A stretch of 64,000 nt of DNA, taken from contig CM060190.1 of assembly GCA_030549335.1 (NCBI GenBank), positions 49,994,999 to 50,058,998 of the forward strand, given 5' to 3'. The position numbers were made by a program, and so were the translations under genes. A model generated the notes under the pieces. That model had not been told where the DNA came from, did not search any database, and was given only the letters and a program-made list of their open reading frames with translations. Origin of the DNA: Pontederia crassipes (lineage: Eukaryota; Streptophyta; Magnoliopsida; Commelinales; Pontederiaceae). This document shows positions 13,078 to 24,903 of this stretch, piece after piece (the stretch's first letter is position 1; the number at the start of each line of letters is the position of its first letter).

Positions 13078-14084
13078 ATGTTATTAATTTAATTATTTTT
13101 CTTTAATAAGCGTAATGATGTCCTAGTTCTCTATCTATCACACACTATAACCTTGTTTTATTTTAATATGTGTCGCGATGCAACTTTGAGCCTTTTTTTT
13201 AAAAAATATGTCTACATGTACTGTTGGCAGTTACATAAACCCTAAAATATTTCATGGACTTGTGTGACCGAATCCAATGAATTAGCCGACCATCCAGGGA
13301 CAGCCAGCATCCCAACGATAGCAACTAATTGATTTACAAGATTATTGACCATTTGACCTGCATTTTTTTATTTTAAGAATTTTATTTTTTAAATCATCCT
13401 ATATCTTCATCCATTTTTTTTTTCATATTCAACATCCGATACATGGAAAGTCTGATCTTCATCCACATTTTTTTTCATAGTCAGCACTCGATATATGAAA
13501 AATCCGATCTTCATCCACATTTTAGTTTTACTATCAAAAAGATATTTAAAATTAAACCCATCATATTTATCCAACAATATATAATTTTTCGATATCATTT
13601 AAATGAACTTTTTACTATCGATCGACATACAATTAAGTTCTAGACGTGTTTGTGTGTTCCTCTCTCATATAATTGTTAATCTTGACTTAGCTAACATCGT
13701 TATTCGTTCACTTGATCTTGAAGCAAGAACATGCATGGTGCCATTTAATTATAACTTTTTTTCATGATCTACTTAATGATCCATTTTTTTAAAGTTCCAT
13801 TAACGTGGAACGCACAAGAACAAGGCATTGGATTAGTGATAGAAGTACTAACATGGCAATAATTATTATCATTATCTCATCATCGGAAATTGCATGTAAT
13901 ATGGTACTTAACAAAGCATGAGTCCCGAGCAAGTGCAGAAGCAGTCCAACCGGATCCGTAAGAATAATAATAGTGGTTAAAGAAATAGTTTAGTTAAAAT
14001 GTTCACCGTCACAAAAAAAAAAAAAAAAAAATTAGTTCACGTGTGTGATTAGAATGGCCGGTTAAAAGAAAATTCTTGTTGATG

Positions 14085-14218
14085 AGGTGTTGATCCGAGA
14101 CAATTTTATTGAACTAGTTAGATTCGACGGTGGATCAATTTTTTAATTTATGATTAATGTGTTCGATAACGTCGTAAGAATTGGACGGTCGATGCCGCTT
14201 TTCAAATGTACTATAAAA
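14085..14218 (+). repeat. Dispersed repeat family R1, copy 2
   Basis: Shares with the copy at 38545-38665 the ordered blocks actagttagattcgac, tttttaatttatgattaatg, ataacgtc and cttttcaaat. The reverse-orientation copy at 8945-9065 has the same order. Confidence 0.6.
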
Positions 14219-14219
14219 A

Positions 14220-16079
14220 AAGAATAGTCGCTTAAATATTATTAACAAGCATCTTTGGCAACTAATCAAGATCCGTGGTGATTTGATATTTAATTTGAAA
14301 TTTTAATTTTCATCATTTTAAAGCATATTCGTCTTTTTTTATTTTTATTTTTTTAGCATTCATTACCTCATCAATCTCAACCTTTGGGTAAAAGACGTTA
14401 TTCTTCTTATTCCACCATTAGTACTACTAGCAATTATTATGATATCCAACGCAAACAATGGAAAAGAAAACTTATTATATGATTATAAAATAAATATGAA
14501 TTAAATTTTTTTATTATTTTCATTTTTATAAATAAAATTATATATTAAGCACATGATAATATGTCTAATTAAAGATATTTGCTCAACAATATTTCTATTA
14601 TTAAAATAGGCTCGAGATGACATATGAACTTAACACTTTCGACTTCTCCTTTAAGCTAAATAGCTTAAATCTAAATCATGTAAAGTTATTTAATCTTTTT
14701 AGATTACAATTCATCCTTAAATTTTAATTCAACGATTCTTCTAAGCCAATTGTTTAATTAAATAAAAAATCTGATGGTAGATCTTGATATAAGAAGTTAA
14801 AAGAATTATATATGATATGATGACATCACTTAATGATTTAAATGATAATCTTGATCCAACCATGAATTGACATACAAAAACTATTTTTAAGTGTATATCT
14901 CCATACATCTCTGTAATTATGGTTCGTAATTTAAATTAGCGTTTAATAATGAGAACAATATTGAAACTAATGTTAGATTTTGATTGGTTCGGTGAAATTA
15001 CGAGACCAAATTCCGAAATCTATACGGAAGCAATATTGAGAACCGAATGCCATGTCACCATAGTTGCACATTTTTTAAGAAAAAAATACATCCTTCTTAA
15101 ATTTTAGTTTAATAATTTTCCTAATGTTCAAAATTTTAAAATACCCCTATGAAGTGATAAATTTATCGTGTGTGTTACTGTGAGATCTATTTTAGAAGCT
15201 TATCATCCTAATTTAGAGGATATAGCATTACTCAAAATGACTTTTTTTTTATTCCTTATTGAACTGATCTTTCTTTATTATCTCATTAATTAACATTAAA
15301 GAATACTATCTTTTTTTTATAAAACTTAATAAAATTAAGAAATTAATTGATGATGCGTACCCATAAATCGTTGTTAATAAAATTATTTAAAATAATGATA
15401 ATTTATTGATGCAAAAGGATACATATTAATATAAAATGATTAATTATTTAGAAAAATATACAAAATAATTGGCATTAATTATTAACTAAATGATGTATTG
15501 CTATTAAAACAAAAATAACTAAAACTAATATTAATTAATAACCAAAGATCTTTATTTTTGATCAATTATAATAAAATTGGTCAATAAAAACTTAATTTGT
15601 CATTTTTTCAACAACAAATATTTTCCATTATATAAAATATTATTGAAAATACATTGAACTATTTTTTGGGCAAAGATATAATCGTTTTGAATTTTGGTAG
15701 TTCCAGTGTCATTCAAACACTTTGTGAAATTAATCTATCGAATTAACTTTTTAATGATCATGGTTGTATTTTTCATCATAATACACGTATAATTAATATG
15801 TCAATCAATTATTCAATAAAAATAACAAAGATCGCAATTGCCAGGAAGTATACGAAATTGCCCCAAAATTTCAAACAATTTCTTATTTATATGCTCTTTT
15901 TGGACTCTCGCCCCTATACAATAAAAAGTAAAATACCATAATTAGAATTTTGCTTTTTATATAGCATTAAGAAATAGCCAATTTAATATTTTGTCATTAT
16001 ATATAATGTATATATAAACACGCATGACAATTTCACATGCAACGTACAAAAATGCTAAATTTGCACCAGATCAAATATT
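14220..16079. other. AT-rich intergenic DNA, no gene seen
   Basis: No open frame of note and no recognisable repeat ends. Confidence 0.4.
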
Positions 16080-16095
16080 ATGTTTTTTTTAACTA

Positions 16096-16298
16096 AGGAT
16101 GATTGGTTCAATTGGAAGTAGGGTTGAGTCCCGAGCACTCGTTGAGTGCTAGTAGTCCCAAGTTCGAGTTTCGGAGTCGTCACCTTGACTAGGGAATTAC
16201 CGTTACTACTTCATCTTCCTGGCTCCGGATTAGTCGAGTGCTAGTAGTCTCGAACACCGGAGGTCTCCCGTAGACCCGGGCCAACACAAAAAAAAAAT
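16096..16298 (+). mobile_element. tRNA-derived SINE with target-site duplication
   Basis: The element starts aggatgattggttcaattgg, where TGGTTCAATTGG fits a pol III box A. Box B-like AAGTTCGAGTTTC follows about 60 bp downstream. It ends in an A-run after ccaacac. It is flanked by near-identical direct repeats, atgttttttttaacta (16080-16095) and atgtttttttataacta (16299-16315). Length, internal promoter boxes, A-tail and duplication together are typical of plant SINEs. Confidence 0.82.
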
Positions 16299-16513
16299 AT
16301 GTTTTTTTATAACTATCGAAAAAAAATATTATGTTTTTTATTCGCATTCAGGCCATCTAATAAATGCAAAACTTTATTATTCTCAATTATAAATGCCATT
16401 ACTATTGACATTAATTTTCTGCACAAAATTAATTAATTAATTATCACTCCCCTCGTTATTACATTACAGAACATAAAAAGAAAGAAAAGAAGAGACATCC
16501 GACAATAATAAAG

Positions 16514-16653
16514 CACGTGGCCCCCTCATCACGTGCATTATTGATCCAATATATATATATATATATATATTCGGTGAATATTGTGATCTATTTAGTTCTT
16601 CCGAACGATGAAAAATATCACGTCGATCTCAACATTTTTCGTCTCCCCACGTG
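16514..16653 (+). promoter_or_regulatory. G-box/ABRE cluster upstream of the GRAS gene
   Basis: Three perfect CACGTG palindromes lie at 16514-16519, 16530-16535 and 16648-16653, with further ACGT cores around 16710. A (TA)n tract at 16549-16570 lies between the second and third. Such spacing suits bZIP or bHLH binding upstream of the GRAS transcript. Confidence 0.6.
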
Positions 16654-16900
16654 TCATGCCATTTTGCCACGGGTGCCGAGACAAGCCAAGGAGAGCCGTC
16701 CGATCCCTCCACGTCACACGTCGCCGTCATCTTCGTCCATCGGACCATCATGCAACAATGAAAAGTATAATAATATTTTCCGGGGTCAAACTTCGTGTCG
16801 AGCAAGGTGTCCACGACGACGTTCCACGAAATTTCGCGTGCAAATATATATATATGCACAGCCGCACCAACTGCAGCAATCTTTCGAAGAGAGAGAAAGC

Positions 16901-16902
<2 letters not shown>

Positions 16903-16935
<33 letters not shown>
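16903..16935 (+). repeat. (GA)n tract in putative 5' UTR
   Basis: Run of GA dinucleotides just upstream of the 5' UTR intron of the GRAS gene. GA-rich leaders are common in plant transcripts. Confidence 0.85.
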
Positions 16936-16938
<3 letters not shown>

Positions 16939-17011
16939 GTTCCCGGCCTACCTTGTGTTCCTCTGGGTCTTCGCTTTGTGTTCCTGAACCCTGTGGTCTT
17001 CTGATCAAAAG

Positions 17012-17258
17012 GTAAGCGTTTTCTACTTCGGTTATCAGTCTTCGGATTGCACGCGTGAGTTCTTGTTTGTTTGTTTCGTGACTCCCTGTCGTCTTCATTT
17101 ACGACCCGCAATTTCGCCTGATCGGAACTTTCACTTGATTTCTCGGCAGATCTGAAGCCGCGATCTTCTTCTGTGAATTAAATTTCTGTTCGTGGAGTTG
17201 TTGGTTTGCCAAAAAATTTATTTTTTTGTCCGATTGATACGAGTAGTAACTTTTACAG
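17012..17258 (+). other. Probable 5' UTR intron of the GRAS gene
   Basis: A strong donor AAAAG|gtaagc at 17011/17012 is followed by an acceptor cttttacag ending at 17258. Removing this intron deletes the more upstream in-frame ATG at 17192 and leaves 17297 as the start. An alternative acceptor, ctcggcag near 17148, would retain the upstream ATG. Confidence 0.6.
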
Positions 17259-17296
17259 GGGTAAAGAGAAAAAAAAAGGGAAGATCTTTGTTCAAT

Positions 17297-19990
17297 ATGA
17301 GCACTGGAATCCGCGACGCGCGGATCGTGAAGAACGGATTCAGAGGTGAAGGGGCCGTCGGTAATGGTGGCCTGAAATTAGGATGGTTGCAGCAGCTGGA
17401 AAAGCAGACGCAAAATTTGTATCATCAGAATGGGTTCCTTGACCTCCTCAGCGATTCCCCTTCTGTTTCCGGTAGTCACAGCGCAAGCCCTCCTTCTTCC
17501 TCTCCTGAATCCACCTCCAAATCCAGCTCTGTATCCGACCCCTCTTTTTCTACTGTAATTGATGGGTTCAATTTCCTTGAGACCGTCGATAATAATAATG
17601 GTGTCAAGTTAAGAAAACCGCAAAGACTGCAGCAACATCGGACCTCGCATAGTAATCAAAATGGATTCCTGAACCATAACCATTCTACTCTGTACAGTAA
17701 ATCCGAGTCCCACTCTAATGGTAGGTCAAGTCTCTCCGTCGGTACCGTCACCGATGGATTCCACCTTGACCGACTCTTCTTGGATCAGAATGTCGCCGAT
17801 GGCTTCGATTCAGGGTTTCAGCAGCTGATCTTGGATCAAAACAGCCTTGTTGAGAGCCCTAGCATGACGTCCGGCTTCACTACCCTTACCCCTTCTAGTT
17901 CTGTGATCAATGGTCTTAGCCCAAGCCCCGAGGCCGTCTCTCCAGAGGACTCCGAGATCTTCTCCGACATGATGCTCGTCTACATCAACCGAATTCTTAT
18001 GGAAGAAGACATGGATGGGAAGTTCGATTTCTACCCTGAGCATCCTGCTCTTCTGGCCGCAGAAAAGCCCTTCTATGAAATCCTCGGCGAGAAGTTTCCG
18101 CCTTCTCCTGATAGGTCGGCTCTGTATTGCAGCCACTGTAAAGAGATCCCTGATGGAAACGCCGTAAACCAATTTGGGATTTCTGATGGGATTGGCATTG
18201 CCGCCACCACCGCTGTTGCAGACGGTAGTTATGCACATGATTCCCGGGAGTATCTCCAGCTACAGAGTAATCCTGTTTCTTCTGGATACTCTTCTCAGTC
18301 TTCATGTTCCTCCACAGGCAGTGCAAAAAGTACCATTGAAGGGCTAGAGGACTCCCTTTTAGGATCACTTGAAGTATCTGATTTTCTTAATCAGAGCCAA
18401 CATGCTCGGCAGTTTCAGAAAGGGCTTGAGGAGGCACGCAAGTTCCTTCCCAGTGCCGGGAAGTTGGTGATCGATCTTGAATCCAATGGGTTTCACATAC
18501 ATGAAGATGTCAAAGAGGAGAAAAAGATGGTTGAGATCAAGGCCGAGAATGAAGAGAAAGAGACTTCACTTCACGAGTCTAGAGGTAAAAAGAATCCTCA
18601 TGATGATGATCTAGATCAGCAGGAGGGTAGGAGCAATAAGCAGTCAGCTATTTTTGGGGAGGAGACTCTTCGTACAGAAATGTTCGATAATATTTTGCTA
18701 TGTAACGGAGAGAAATGTGCAGCAGGAATTGATGAACTCCGTGCGACGTTACAGAATGAAGCTATTAAATGTTCTCATGCCAACCATTCTAAAGGATCCG
18801 GTCGAAAGGGACGTGGGAAGAGGCAGCCAAAGAAGGAGGTTGTTGATCTTCGGACACTCCTGATTCATTGTGCACAATCTGTTGCAACAGATGATCGTAG
18901 AGCTGCAAATGAGTTATTGAAGCAGATCAGGAAACATGCATCCACTCATGGAGATGCAAGTCAGAGATTGGCCCATTACTTTGCTGATGGTCTTGAGGCT
19001 CGACTGGCTGGTACAGGGAGTCAAATTTATCACTCCCTTGTGGCAAATCGGATGCCTGCCACGGATGTCCTTAAAGCTTATGGGCTATATGTTGCTGCAT
19101 GTCCCTTCAAGAAAATCTCGCATTTCTTCTCTAACCAGACTATTCTTAATGTGGCTGAGAAGGCAACAAGGTTACATATCATAGACTATGGGATATACTA
19201 TGGTTTTCAGTGGCCATGCTTCATGCAACGACTAGCTAATCGCCCTGGTGGCCCTCCACAGCTTCGTATCACTGGTATTGATATTCCAGTGTCAGGTTTC
19301 CGCCCCTCCGAATTGATTGACGAAACTGGACGGCGCTTGGCTGATTATGCTCGTAGTTTCGGCATTCCTTTCAAATTTCATGCCATTGCAACCAACTGGG
19401 AAAGTATTACAGTCGAAGACTTGAATATTGATAAAGATGAGGTGCTGGTTGTCAATTGTCTATTCCGATTTAAGAGCCTTGCCGATGAGACTGTGTCAGT
19501 AGACAGTCCAAGAGATATGGTTCTGAATACCATAAGAAAATTGAATCCAACTGTCTTCATCCATGGGATTCTTAATGGCTCATACAATGCTCCCTTCTTT
19601 GTTACACGCTTCCGAGAGGCTTTGTTCCACTTCTCATCCTTGTTCGACATGATTGAGACTAATGTGCCGCGAGAAGATGAATCAAGGCAGCTGATCGAAA
19701 AGGTCCTTTATGGGAGAGAATCAGTCAATGTCATCTCCTGTGAGGGCTTAGAGAGGGTGGAGAGACCTGAGACATACAAGCAATGGCAAGTGAGAAATCT
19801 TCGAGCAGGATTCAGACAGCTCCCTCTAAATCCTGATATCGTGAAGAAAGCAAAGGATAAGTGTAAGGCATGCTATCACAAAGATTTTGTAATCGATGAA
19901 GATAGTAGATGGCTGTTGCAGGGATGGAAAGGTCGCATTGTTTTCGCGCTATCTACTTGGAAGCCCAACTCTTCTTCCTTCTTGCACTAG
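17297..19990 (+). CDS. GRAS-family transcription regulator, LISCL/SCL14-SCL33 type
   Basis: Intronless CDS of 897 codons from ATG 17297. The frame is open further upstream to 17192, but those residues fall in a probable UTR intron. The N-terminal half is Ser-rich and disordered. A conserved LISCL block near residues 228-285 reads EDSEIFSDMMLVYINRILMEED, then LLAAEKPFYEILGEKFPP. The GRAS domain spans about 516-893: LHR I starting VDLRTLLIHCAQSV, the VHIID-type motif LHIIDYG near 626, LHR II and PFYRE regions, and the SAW end WLLQGWKGRIVFALSTWKP. Length and order suit SCL9/14/33 proteins, nuclear co-regulators that in Arabidopsis SCL14 act with TGA factors in detoxification genes. The role here is inferred from family only. 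Confidence 0.96.
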   Translation: MSTGIRDARIVKNGFRGEGAVGNGGLKLGWLQQLEKQTQNLYHQNGFLDLLSDSPSVSGSHSASPPSSSPESTSKSSSVSDPSFSTVIDGFNFLETVDNNNGVKLRKPQRLQQHRTSHSNQNGFLNHNHSTLYSKSESHSNGRSSLSVGTVTDGFHLDRLFLDQNVADGFDSGFQQLILDQNSLVESPSMTSGFTTLTPSSSVINGLSPSPEAVSPEDSEIFSDMMLVYINRILMEEDMDGKFDFYPEHPALLAAEKPFYEILGEKFPPSPDRSALYCSHCKEIPDGNAVNQFGISDGIGIAATTAVADGSYAHDSREYLQLQSNPVSSGYSSQSSCSSTGSAKSTIEGLEDSLLGSLEVSDFLNQSQHARQFQKGLEEARKFLPSAGKLVIDLESNGFHIHEDVKEEKKMVEIKAENEEKETSLHESRGKKNPHDDDLDQQEGRSNKQSAIFGEETLRTEMFDNILLCNGEKCAAGIDELRATLQNEAIKCSHANHSKGSGRKGRGKRQPKKEVVDLRTLLIHCAQSVATDDRRAANELLKQIRKHASTHGDASQRLAHYFADGLEARLAGTGSQIYHSLVANRMPATDVLKAYGLYVAACPFKKISHFFSNQTILNVAEKATRLHIIDYGIYYGFQWPCFMQRLANRPGGPPQLRITGIDIPVSGFRPSELIDETGRRLADYARSFGIPFKFHAIATNWESITVEDLNIDKDEVLVVNCLFRFKSLADETVSVDSPRDMVLNTIRKLNPTVFIHGILNGSYNAPFFVTRFREALFHFSSLFDMIETNVPREDESRQLIEKVLYGRESVNVISCEGLERVERPETYKQWQVRNLRAGFRQLPLNPDIVKKAKDKCKACYHKDFVIDEDSRWLLQGWKGRIVFALSTWKPNSSSFLH

Positions 19991-20340
19991 TGAAGTGTTG
20001 GTCGATAACTTGTAGCATATATTTTAAACGGAGACAACTTCCACCACCACTTTGTGCTGCTGATTGTCTTGGCAATTGGAATTGAGGTACTAACTGTGCT
20101 GCTGTTTAAACATCCACTTACCTTTTTTTTCCTCAGCTCGTGACAATTTTTGGTGCAAATGCAGGTGTGACCAAGGGGCTGGAATGGATGTGGAAGATGG
20201 TGAAATGCGATTAGGCGTCAAGTTAGGAGATGTAGGCTAGGAAACAGGGGTGAAGTAGAGATGATGGTCAGATTGTGGACCTGCTACTTCTACCTGCCGA
20301 TGTATTTAGTTCTCAGTGAATTTGTAATTTAATGAAACCC
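19991..20340 (+). other. 3' UTR of the GRAS gene, with possible intron
   Basis: A GAG|gtacta donor at 20087 and a tgcaaatgcag acceptor at 20164 suggest a 78-bp intron after the stop codon. An AATGAA poly-A-like signal lies at 20331-20336. Both are inferred from motifs only. Confidence 0.4.
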
Positions 20341-21668
20341 GTTTAGATCTTTTGTGAATGATTTTTCCAGATGATTTTGATGTGCACTTGGATGTCAAGT
20401 TGTAAAATCTTATGCAATTCTAACCTGGTCAACCTTGTACATGATCTTTATCCTCGTTCCTTGTGGCAAAACTTCTTGGTTCAAGTGGCAGACATTTAAA
20501 TCGGATACGTCTTTTTGTTTCTTTTCCTCGTTGAAGCAGATGCTGAGTTGACATGTTCCTCATTTAGGTGCATGTGTTGAAGTCAACCTTCCATCGAGTT
20601 GGTCACTGGATCTCGCAATTCGATCACAAACTTTATGCAACTTTCTTTTTACTTATTGGTATACTCAAGTTTCCACTCGTAAATCCATGAAAAAAGAAAC
20701 CAAAATAGCTTGATTTCGATTTCCAAGTATCTTGTGACAGTAAAAGCATCCACAGTGAACTTTGTCCACAGATAAGTCTTAGCAATCGCGCACACAAATA
20801 TCTGATGCAGGTGGACGATGAGCAATCAATCACAAAACTGTAAAAGTATACAACATTGTCGTATGACAGAGTGTTTCAAAGTTGTAGTGCGAGTTGTGGA
20901 CTCTTCTACTTTTCACTTTTCACTTCTCTTATATTCCTCACCGATCTTGGAACAAAAAACAAACTCAAAGCTGGAAAGGTGAAAAAGTTAGCTGGCCCTC
21001 TTCTGATGTACCTTACAAGTATCAAATAATAAATGGTCCATGTTCCATATTATTGAACAGATAAGACACAGCAGGATGGTGGCAGAAACAAATAAAGGTT
21101 ATCAATGCAAGGAGTCGCCATCTTCCTTGTCCCCATACATCCACTGTCGCATAAAATAAATCTTAGGAATCTTTGGGAGGGTGTTGGCGTTCACACTTGC
21201 TACGATTTGTCTCCATGAACATTTCATTTTTTTTTATCTTATTTTCAATAGAGATAAACATCTCTCTTATTGTTTATGGATATAGGCATCTGTACAGCTT
21301 AAGTTGGAGCCCTCCAATAATTTACGAGAGAAGGAACCACCTGACAATCCAAAATATGTAGGTTAGTCTCCATCAATCGAGGCCAACAAGGATTAACTGT
21401 AACGTGAATAATAATGGGATTTGAACGTTTGGTAGCTTCCACAGCCAACTTGCACGTAAACTATGCATCCATTTTCTCAAGTTATTAACTGGTTAGAGGA
21501 CAGAATATACTGTTTTGAAATATTCAAGCACAAGTTGGATGCAAGTACATGTGTACCGTGTTCTGAAGATTGTCAACGATCGCACTGGATGTGTGTATTG
21601 TCAAGTCAAGATGTCATAGAAAGCCAGTCCAATGCTTATGAAATTTAGCTACATTGTTCCAGTATACA
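20341..21668. other. Intergenic, no gene recognised
   Basis: Only short frames without family resemblance. Part could belong to the 3' end of the GRAS transcript. Confidence 0.35.
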
Positions 21669-21686
21669 TTGTTCCAGTAAAGAGAA

Positions 21687-22100
21687 TGTTGGGCTATGAA
21701 GGGACAACATGAACGTAAAGTGGGGGTAGCCGAAATGAGGATGTTGAGATGGATGTGTGGTCATACAAGATTAGATAAGATTAGGAATGACCATATACGT
21801 GAACGAGTCGGAGTGGCTCCTATTAGTAAGAAAATGGTAGAGAATCGTTTGAGATTGTTTGGTCATGTTCAGAGAAGACCATTAGATGCGCCAGTAAGAA
21901 GAGTAGATCAAATAATCTGGAGTCCGATTAAAAGAGGGAGAGGGAGGTCAATGCGGACACTTGACGAACTAATAGAGCAAGATCTATTGGTGAATAATAT
22001 ACCGAAAGGTTTGGTTACTAATAGAGCGGAATGACGTCGTATGATCCATGTAGCCGACCCCACCTAGTGGGATAAGGCTTTGTTGTTGTTGTTATTATTG
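21687..22100 (+). mobile_element. 5'-truncated RTE-type LINE with 18-bp target duplication
   Basis: The open frame 21696-22034 encodes the C-terminal segment of plant RTE LINEs (MLRWMCGHTRLDKIRN, then VENRLRLFGHVQRRP). A 3' UTR ending gggataaggc and a (TTG)n-like tail follow. The direct repeat ttgttccagtaaagagaa occurs exactly at 21669-21686 and 22101-22118, giving both ends precisely. This copy is closely similar to the 3' end of the longer RTE at 26150-28785. Confidence 0.95.
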
Positions 22101-22118
22101 TTGTTCCAGTAAAGAGAA

Positions 22119-24694
22119 CAGTATACAACGTAATCAGTAACCAGAAATCTTTGTAACCTGCTTTGGCAACGCGGGATCGTCGCTGATATTTTTGTAACCT
22201 GCCTAGTGATTAGCTCCACCATTGTTTTCCACCACAGCAGAATTGCTAATGGTGCCATTAATTATCTTGCGCATTTTAATCGCACACAAAATTATAGCGA
22301 TAATTTTTGGTTGAACAGATCATCTTCTGGTCTTATTCAATTTTTGTACTCTAGCTCAAACCGAGTTATTACTTAATATCAAATGAATTTTCTTTATAAA
22401 ATAAAATCAGTAACCAGAAACAGTGAGGCCGACAAAAGGGATATTAATAGATGAATTCACTGTTGGAACCACAATGTGTAATTCTTTTATCCTTGACTTA
22501 ATGTACCATGACTTTTTTTCCTTGTAGTCTTTTATCCTGCAAAAAAAAAAAAAAAACAAGATATTTACCAAATTTCTGGTAAAGAATACATGTTTGCATC
22601 GTTCTTTTTTTTTTTTTAAAAAAATAAAAGTTAGCTATTGATTATCTTGCCAAAATGCATCCTGGTACTGATGATAGCATGAGCAGAAAAATTATATAAA
22701 CGCATAACCCATTCGGATTAAGAAAATTACGAGTTCCTACCAGAAATGTGTCAGAAAGCTGCCAAAACTATCATGATGAATCAAGCAACCACACCTTTTA
22801 TGTTTATTCCTTTCTCTAATTACCTTTTTCCTTTTTGGGAAAGAAGCAGAGTGTTGAAGTTCCCTTACCTTCTTAACAGTGTGAAAGCCTTTACCGACAT
22901 GCCAAGGGAATCATGTGGTCTTGTGCAGCACCAAGAAAAGGCCACAAGATGGGGTCCAAAATCTTTAAACTTTGGAGCAAGGAGTGTTGAGGCCTTCTAG
23001 ATGTGATGGCAAATATAGCCATATTCTGGGGACAGAGCTAAGCAGCAGACGTGGGTAAGGAACGACCGCTCACTACAACCATAATCATGTTTGGACAACA
23101 GATAGAAAATGAGCATTTTCTTTTAACTTTTGAGGAAATACATAATGTTGATGATAACAGCATGAGCAATGACCTGATCGAGCAATCAGCTAACATATAT
23201 GAGGACAACTTTTATTATTCAAATATTCGGTGATCAAGCAGACAATAGTTAACTGAATCCAATTGTGGATAACATAACATGATGGGACACAATTGTTATC
23301 ATTATGCTGGAATGTGCATCCTGATATAAAATTCAAGTCAAGGCAACATTGGTATAAAAAATATGGTTATAGTGGACCGATATATAATCTCACTGCCTCA
23401 TATTCAATTCTCCTCATGGAACTTTCCGTGATCCTTTAACTCCACTTCTTTTCAACATGCAAGGCCCATATGACTTCATCTATAACAAAAAAAAAAAGGA
23501 CAAACAAAAGAAATAGCCAAGATGCCTGGTTTACCAGGATAATTTCGGTTAATAATAACATGTTTTTTATACACACAGCACAACAAAAAAATGATCATGT
23601 AGAATAAACCATCACCTAAAGAATAAAATAAATATTATGTACAAATTTGAATACTTATCTGGTAATTGAATATGTGCCTAAAATAAAATTTCAGTCCAGC
23701 AGTCTATATATTTAAATTTCATTAGGCTGTTATGAGCATAAACTTCAGTTGATTCAACAAACAAGGCAGAATGCATCACAGTGAAGTAGGTTAAAGATAA
23801 GGGAGAAAAACAAGAGAGGAAAAGGCAATCAATTTTCATTTTCAGAGTCACCAACCTTCCACTTAAATAGATTCTCAAGTTCAGTACAAAGTGAATTGCT
23901 AATTTAAACCAAGCAGAGAACTAAAACCACATCAGCTATTACTCAAAGCATGATGATACATATAGGAGTGTAAAAGCCTCCACTAAAGACTGGGTGGCGT
24001 TCACCTTCTTGAGCCACAGACTAAATACTGGATCGTGCACACTTTCTTGTACCACGGACTGCATCATGTGAAGATCCAATTCAAATTCTTTTTTTCATGG
24101 TATAGGTGATAGGCAATGTAGGCTCAACATGTTTAGATGAAGCTTCGTATCTGCTTAGTCTCCATGTCAACAAAACACAATGTCAAGACCTAATCTCGAT
24201 GTATAAGAAAAAGAAGAATTTTTATTTTGAAGGATAAACAATTAAAAAAGGAAAGTGGAAGGTCAACCAAAGAAATGAGTTTTCAATGTTCTTTTTCTTG
24301 CCTTGGAGCTTTCTTTTTTGACTTCCCCCTTTTATATTTTGGCATAATGAAAACATATATACTCCTCCCACCAAGAAATCAGGAAAGATGCCAAACCATG
24401 TAACTCATTGGTGTCCTTATTTTCTCACGCTGATACTACTTTGTCAATTTAAAAGCTACTAAAAATTAACGAACTTAGAAGTTTTTGTTTTTTTTTATAA
24501 TAATACATTTGCAAGATAAATTAAAGATATCTGAAGTTAACAACAAAAATTTACAAGTTAAAAGATAGTTTAAAAATAATTATAGATATTAAACAATTAG
24601 AAAGAATATCTAAGAAAGCAGCACAACATCACTTAACATTTTGTAAGAAAATTAATACGCTAAAAAAATAGAACAATGGCAGGTTCAAAAACAC
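22119..24694. other. Intergenic, no gene recognised
   Basis: Frames such as 22746-23000 and 23051-23233 match nothing I know. A- and T-runs occur near 22540 and 22605. No repeat ends were found. Confidence 0.35.
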
Positions 24695-24712
24695 AAATCA
24701 TAAGTTAATTAA

Positions 24713-24885
24713 CAACAATAACAACAAAACCTTATCCCACTAGGTGGGGTCGGCTACATGGATCATACGACTTTGTTGATCCATATTCATGAGATTCGAC
24801 AGGATTTTACGCTGACTGTCGGGGCCTAACACAACCCTCCTCCTTTATCCGAGCTTGGGACCGACTATAAAACATAGACGGAGTT
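24713..24885 (-). mobile_element. Short RTE-tailed SINE-like element with 18-bp target duplication
   Basis: On the minus strand the element starts aactccgtctatg, passes through ggtcccaagctcggataaag and gatcaacaaa, then joins the RTE 3' UTR (gtcgtatgatcc, gccgaccccacctag, gggataaggt) and ends in a TTG-rich tail. Exact direct repeats aaatcataagttaattaa lie at 24695-24712 and 24886-24903. A second member with the same 5' end lies at 29328-29518. Only RTE UTR-like sequence is present and no protein frame, so it is non-autonomous. Confidence 0.9.
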
Positions 24886-24903
24886 AAATCATAAGTTAAT
24901 TAA

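Noticed and set aside
16517-17111. Several overlapping open frames on both strands across the GA repeat
   Set aside because: They consist of repeat-encoded RE or SL runs and lie in the GRAS promoter/5' UTR.
17192-17296. Upstream ATG giving a 932-residue GRAS protein
   Set aside because: These codons most likely lie in a 5' UTR intron, and the added residues do not resemble LISCL proteins; kept only as an alternative.
17810-18368. Antisense frames within the GRAS gene
   Set aside because: Shadows of a well-supported sense CDS.
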